NCBI RefSeq assembly: GCF_030272615.1
Contig: NC_081410.1
Span: forward strand, 284,829,957-284,889,956
Length of the DNA: 60,000 nt
Reading direction: 5' to 3'
DNA from: Cryptomeria japonica
Taxonomy: Eukaryota > Streptophyta > Pinopsida > Cupressales > Cupressaceae
Part shown: positions 56,466 through 60,000 of the stretch, piece by piece
Layout of the letters: every line of letters starts with the position of its first letter
How positions within the stretch are numbered: the first letter of the stretch is position 1
Program-made: the position numbers and the translations under genes
The notes under the pieces: generated by a model
The model's database searches: none
Told to the model about the DNA's origin: nothing
What the model saw: the letters and a program-made list of their open reading frames with translations, nothing else

Positions 56466-57649
56466 TGTTATCCATTCATTTCATTCAAATTTTTCCTTAA
56501 CCATATACCATGCATCTAATTTCATTACATGCTTTATTTTCATCATAACCTAGTGAGTTCTTTCCATGCTTACTTATTTTCATTAACATTAACAAAATAC
56601 TTTCCATAATCATATCTATGATCTTTTATGATCCTAATTACTACATTTAACAAGATGACTATATACATGCATTCCAAAAATTATCTTCATCTAATCCCCA
56701 TTACACACTTAACATAATGCATCCATACATGCCAACACTAACTATGAAACATGAGAGACAAAAGCATCACATAACATAGAAATGATCTTGGAGTTCACCC
56801 CTACAGGGCTACATCTCCGGGTCTGCTCAACTGCAAGACCCCTCTGGCAATTACATAAGGTTCATGTAATTTACATTCCTTCCTTTTAGGTGAACAACAA
56901 CCAATATACAAACGACCACTTCAGTGGATAAATCATAAATGATCTCTACATAGAAATGGCTCCCACTAAGCATATTAAAAGCCAATACAAAAGTCTCTTG
57001 TCTGACCATACTCTAACTAGGATACTGACCAACCTAGGGCCAACCACAATTCAGCCAGACCACAGGGTCTAAACATACATATCCGGGTATTGCCATGACT
57101 TTAACCAAAAGCGAATACAAAAATTAGAAACTTGCAACCGCAATAACAACAAAGAACAATCTTTTCCCATACTGATCCAAACATTAAAAGGTTGATCCAG
57201 TTTTCTAAAAGATCTAAGTTCTCAAAATGCAATAATACAAAACACAAAACACCATTACAAGGTAATTTCAATACCATAATTGCACTAGTTCAATCTTGCC
57301 TATTTCCCAATTCGGAGAAAAACATAAATTAACAATTTATTCTACTAAATGAAAATATCATTTACTTGCCAAATTTTCCTAATGATACTTTATTTAAACT
57401 CCTAATATTTCCAAAAGTATATTATTTATGTTTCCAAAAATACCCAATGATGTCATTAAAATAATTTAATAGTTCACCGCTTCCAAATTAATTATTATTT
57501 AATACATATTTATTAATCCTCATTAATAACTATATATTAATAATAATTACTAATAAAAGAAAAAAAGAAAAAAAACTATTAAACTAAGTCATTATTATTA
57601 TTTTTCTAAATAATAATAAATAAATAAAAAATACTTTTAAAAAGGCAAA

Positions 57650-57870
57650 ACTGGGGAGGCCACTGCGAGGCCCACCTCCCATCACGAGACAGGCCTGCAG
57701 CACCCCCCACGGCCACCATGGCGCCGCTCATTGCGACCACCGCGGGCGCCACTCACTGCGATCACCGCGGGCACAGGGGGACCCTGCGGAATCTCCCGTG
57801 GGGAGGAGGGGAAGGGGGCGGCGGCGCAAGCCGAGCTTCGGCTCCTTCGCCCGCCAAACCCTAACCCCAA
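57650..57870. repeat. GC-rich block with 25-bp repeat and telo-box in LTR H
   Basis: GC-rich island in AT-rich LTR sequence. GCGCCGCTCATTGCGACCAC... (57721-57745) is repeated at 57746-57770 with three changes. AAACCCTAACCCC at about 57857-57869 contains a plant telo-box. The frames here are low-complexity and not credible genes. Confidence 0.8.
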
Positions 57871-59663
57871 GAAATTTTCATCCTCTTTTCTTTTTTGTTT
57901 AATAGAATTTAAAAATAAAACAAAACAATAACCCAAAAAATTAAAACAGTAATAAACAAAAACCCCAAACTTTCTTTCATTCACAGTCACTCAAACACAT
58001 TTTTCTAGAATGTTTTAAAACAACAGCATGTGATTATTATTTTTTTTTTTTTTGTAAGATCATGATTTTCCAATACACAATAACTTTCAAATGGGCAAGA
58101 TTTTCTCAACCACAAAACATATTTGGCTTCCTCGAATGGATTTACTCCCATTTATCTACTCCATTTTAACAATCTTGACCCAAAACAATCAATATTCTCA
58201 AAACTAAAAACTTAAATCTTAAGAACATTCATGGATTTTTAAACCAAAATTTCATGAGGGAGAATCAAACACAATTTATTTTTTGATCTACAATGAAATA
58301 ATAGGGCAAACAAGAACCCTACCTTTTTTAGCATTCCTGGCAAGATCTTGAAGAAGAGCAACTTGCAGCTGTAGAAAAATCCATCCTTTCCAAAATCTCC
58401 AATCTCCATCAAAAAAATTTCTTCCAAAAATCTAATAACCCCAAAAATATTTTCCAACCTAGGTTAAATGGAATGAATTTTGACCTAATTCCCAATTTTG
58501 AATTTTAAACATCTTTCAAATAAAAATGAGAAACATTCTTTTCAACTATTCAAAAATCTAACTTGCTTTTCTAATTAAAATTAAAATGCTTCTCTCTCAT
58601 TTAATTTAATTTTCTCAATATTAACAAACTAACATTTATATTTCGCAATATTGATGAGGGTAAAATATTTTAATTAAATTAATTTCCCAAAATCAATCTT
58701 TCACACTAAATCAAAATATATATGAATAAAACTTACTTTTCTAATCAAAATTGATTTTCTTAAAAGGGTAAAATTAACCTTTCCTTACCAAAATGCAAAA
58801 GAGATTAAATTATTTATATTTCAAATAATTTTAAATCTTTCCCTTTTAAAATGCATAAACTAAATAAATTCACGATTTTAAATTAACCATTAAATTAAAC
58901 TTGCTACAAACATAAATAGAGCAATCTTTTTTAATTAATGATTAATCACATAAAATAAACTTATTTATTTTAATTCCTTAATTACTAATGCATAAATGAA
59001 CACATTAAATTAAATTATATAGTTAAACTTGCTACAACCATAAATATAGCGTTCCTTTTTAATTTATGATTAATCACCTAAAAGAAACCTATTTATTCGG
59101 ATTTCTCAATTACTAATGCGTAAATGAACACATTAAATCAAATTAAATACTTAGGATAAAGCACTCCATTTTACCACACGCAAGGCATGCAAATCAAGAT
59201 AGCCCACCAATCACGCGACATGCAAACCCAAACAAAAAAGGAACTCGACGGACCATACACGACGCTCACTTGATCATGGCTAAGGAAAGACGAGGGTTTT
59301 ACAACCACCTAATCCAAATTCTAAGGATGAAAGAGGTATATTCAACCCTGTGAATCCTGATGGAGACGAACTCGCATCTAGGCAGTACTGTACCTACAAT
59401 CTCCTGCACCCATGAGTCATGCAAGAATACATTTATATACATATTCAATGAAGGCATTAGCTCGAGATTTATAACAAGAATTAGGAAGACAATTAAACTT
59501 ACATAAGAATTGATGCTAAAGAACATTAATAGGTATGAACAATATTCATAGTATCTAATCTACAACATTACATCATAGTAAATCAACCATTCAAGAATGC
59601 CACATAGGAAGTCAACCAAGGTCAAACCGGTTTTGCAAGGCTAACTAGGGTAGGGGTACTACA

Positions 59664-60000
59664 TTCTCCCCCCTTGGCTCTGACTTCCTCCTAGAAGTCA
59701 CAAAGCTAGACGGAAAACATGCAACACATATTAGCCCTGAAACTCATTTAACAATTATAAATTTGCACATATGAATCTTTATGTAAATGAATGAAACATT
59801 ATTGCTAAAACCTCTAAGATTGTCATTATCCATAGGCAAGATACATCTAAAGCCATACACTTCTTTAAAATATTCTAGGTATTATCCACAATCATAGCAA
59901 AAAAACAAGAATTTTCTTCCTTTCATCACACCCATCAAAGCATTAAAAGAGGTAAGCATCAATTACCATACTCATTCTACCAAGCAGGTCAAGAAAACAT
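59664..60000 (-). other. Polypurine tract and 3' internal edge of Gypsy H
   Basis: AAGGGGGGAGAA on the minus strand at 59664-59675, then about 320 bases of internal sequence without a recognisable domain before the window ends. Confidence 0.7.

Larger units (their letters stand above)
55603..59663 (-). repeat. 3' LTR of Gypsy element H, 4.06 kb
   Basis: The plus strand starts TGTAATGCCCTGCC and ends GGGGTACTACA. On the minus strand the polypurine tract AAGGGGGGAGAA (59664-59675) directly precedes TGTAGTACCCC, so this is the 3' LTR of a minus-strand element that extends beyond 60000. No gene inside. It contains a 77-bp tandem array and a GC-rich block. Plant Gypsy LTRs of this length exist but are long. 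Confidence 0.85.

Noticed and set aside
57682-57990. 102-codon minus frame rich in Gly, Ala and Arg (and a plus-strand shadow)
   Set aside because: It coincides with the GC-rich block and 25-bp repeat; composition alone keeps it open and no domain is visible.

Overview
This 60 kb window looks like intergenic DNA from a large, repeat-choked seed-plant genome, most likely a gymnosperm (inference). It is AT-rich apart from two GC-rich islands. I found no intact host gene, no tRNA or rRNA gene and no CRISPR. Almost every long reading frame belongs to a decayed retrotransposon, and the elements are nested in each other.

Layout. 1-10990: a minus-strand Ty3/Gypsy element (A) is split twice by Copia insertions. 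One is visible only as its last LTR piece (1-371, inside integrase). The other is a complete 6.7 kb Sirevirus-like Copia (C, 1857-8528) sitting in the RT gene with a perfect GATGG target duplication. 10992-13795 is probably LTR sequence of A. 13796-30573: a Tat/Ogre-type Gypsy (Tat1, minus strand) with gag, protease plus G-patch, RT, two RNases H and integrase. In its 3' non-coding part it carries an antisense plant-mobile-domain (PMD) reading frame of about 609 codons behind a TATA box. 30574-37274: a more decayed relative (Tat2, minus). 38010-40025: a plus-strand Gypsy fragment (I) with RNase H upstream of RT, split by a GC-rich hairpin-rich block (38763-39530) that resembles organelle DNA and is flanked by a 9-bp direct repeat. 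40026-48840: remnants of two minus-strand Copia elements (E, F). The LTR of F holds a 5'-truncated LINE (40742-45027) with a 16-bp target duplication and an extra reading frame after its RNase H. 48848-49211: a 364-bp TRIM. 49719-55059: a 3'-truncated plus-strand Copia (D). 55603-59663: a 4.06 kb Gypsy LTR (H, minus) whose interior leaves the window.

Nothing here should be expressed as a working protein. All coding regions have stops, many of them TAG where a CAG or TGG codon is expected, or TGA where CGA is expected. That fits deamination of methylated cytosines in silenced elements. The informative signals are the nested insertion history, the antisense PMD frame, the LINE's extra 3' frame, the TRIM, the organelle-like insert, and the motifs and arrays repeated across the LTRs.
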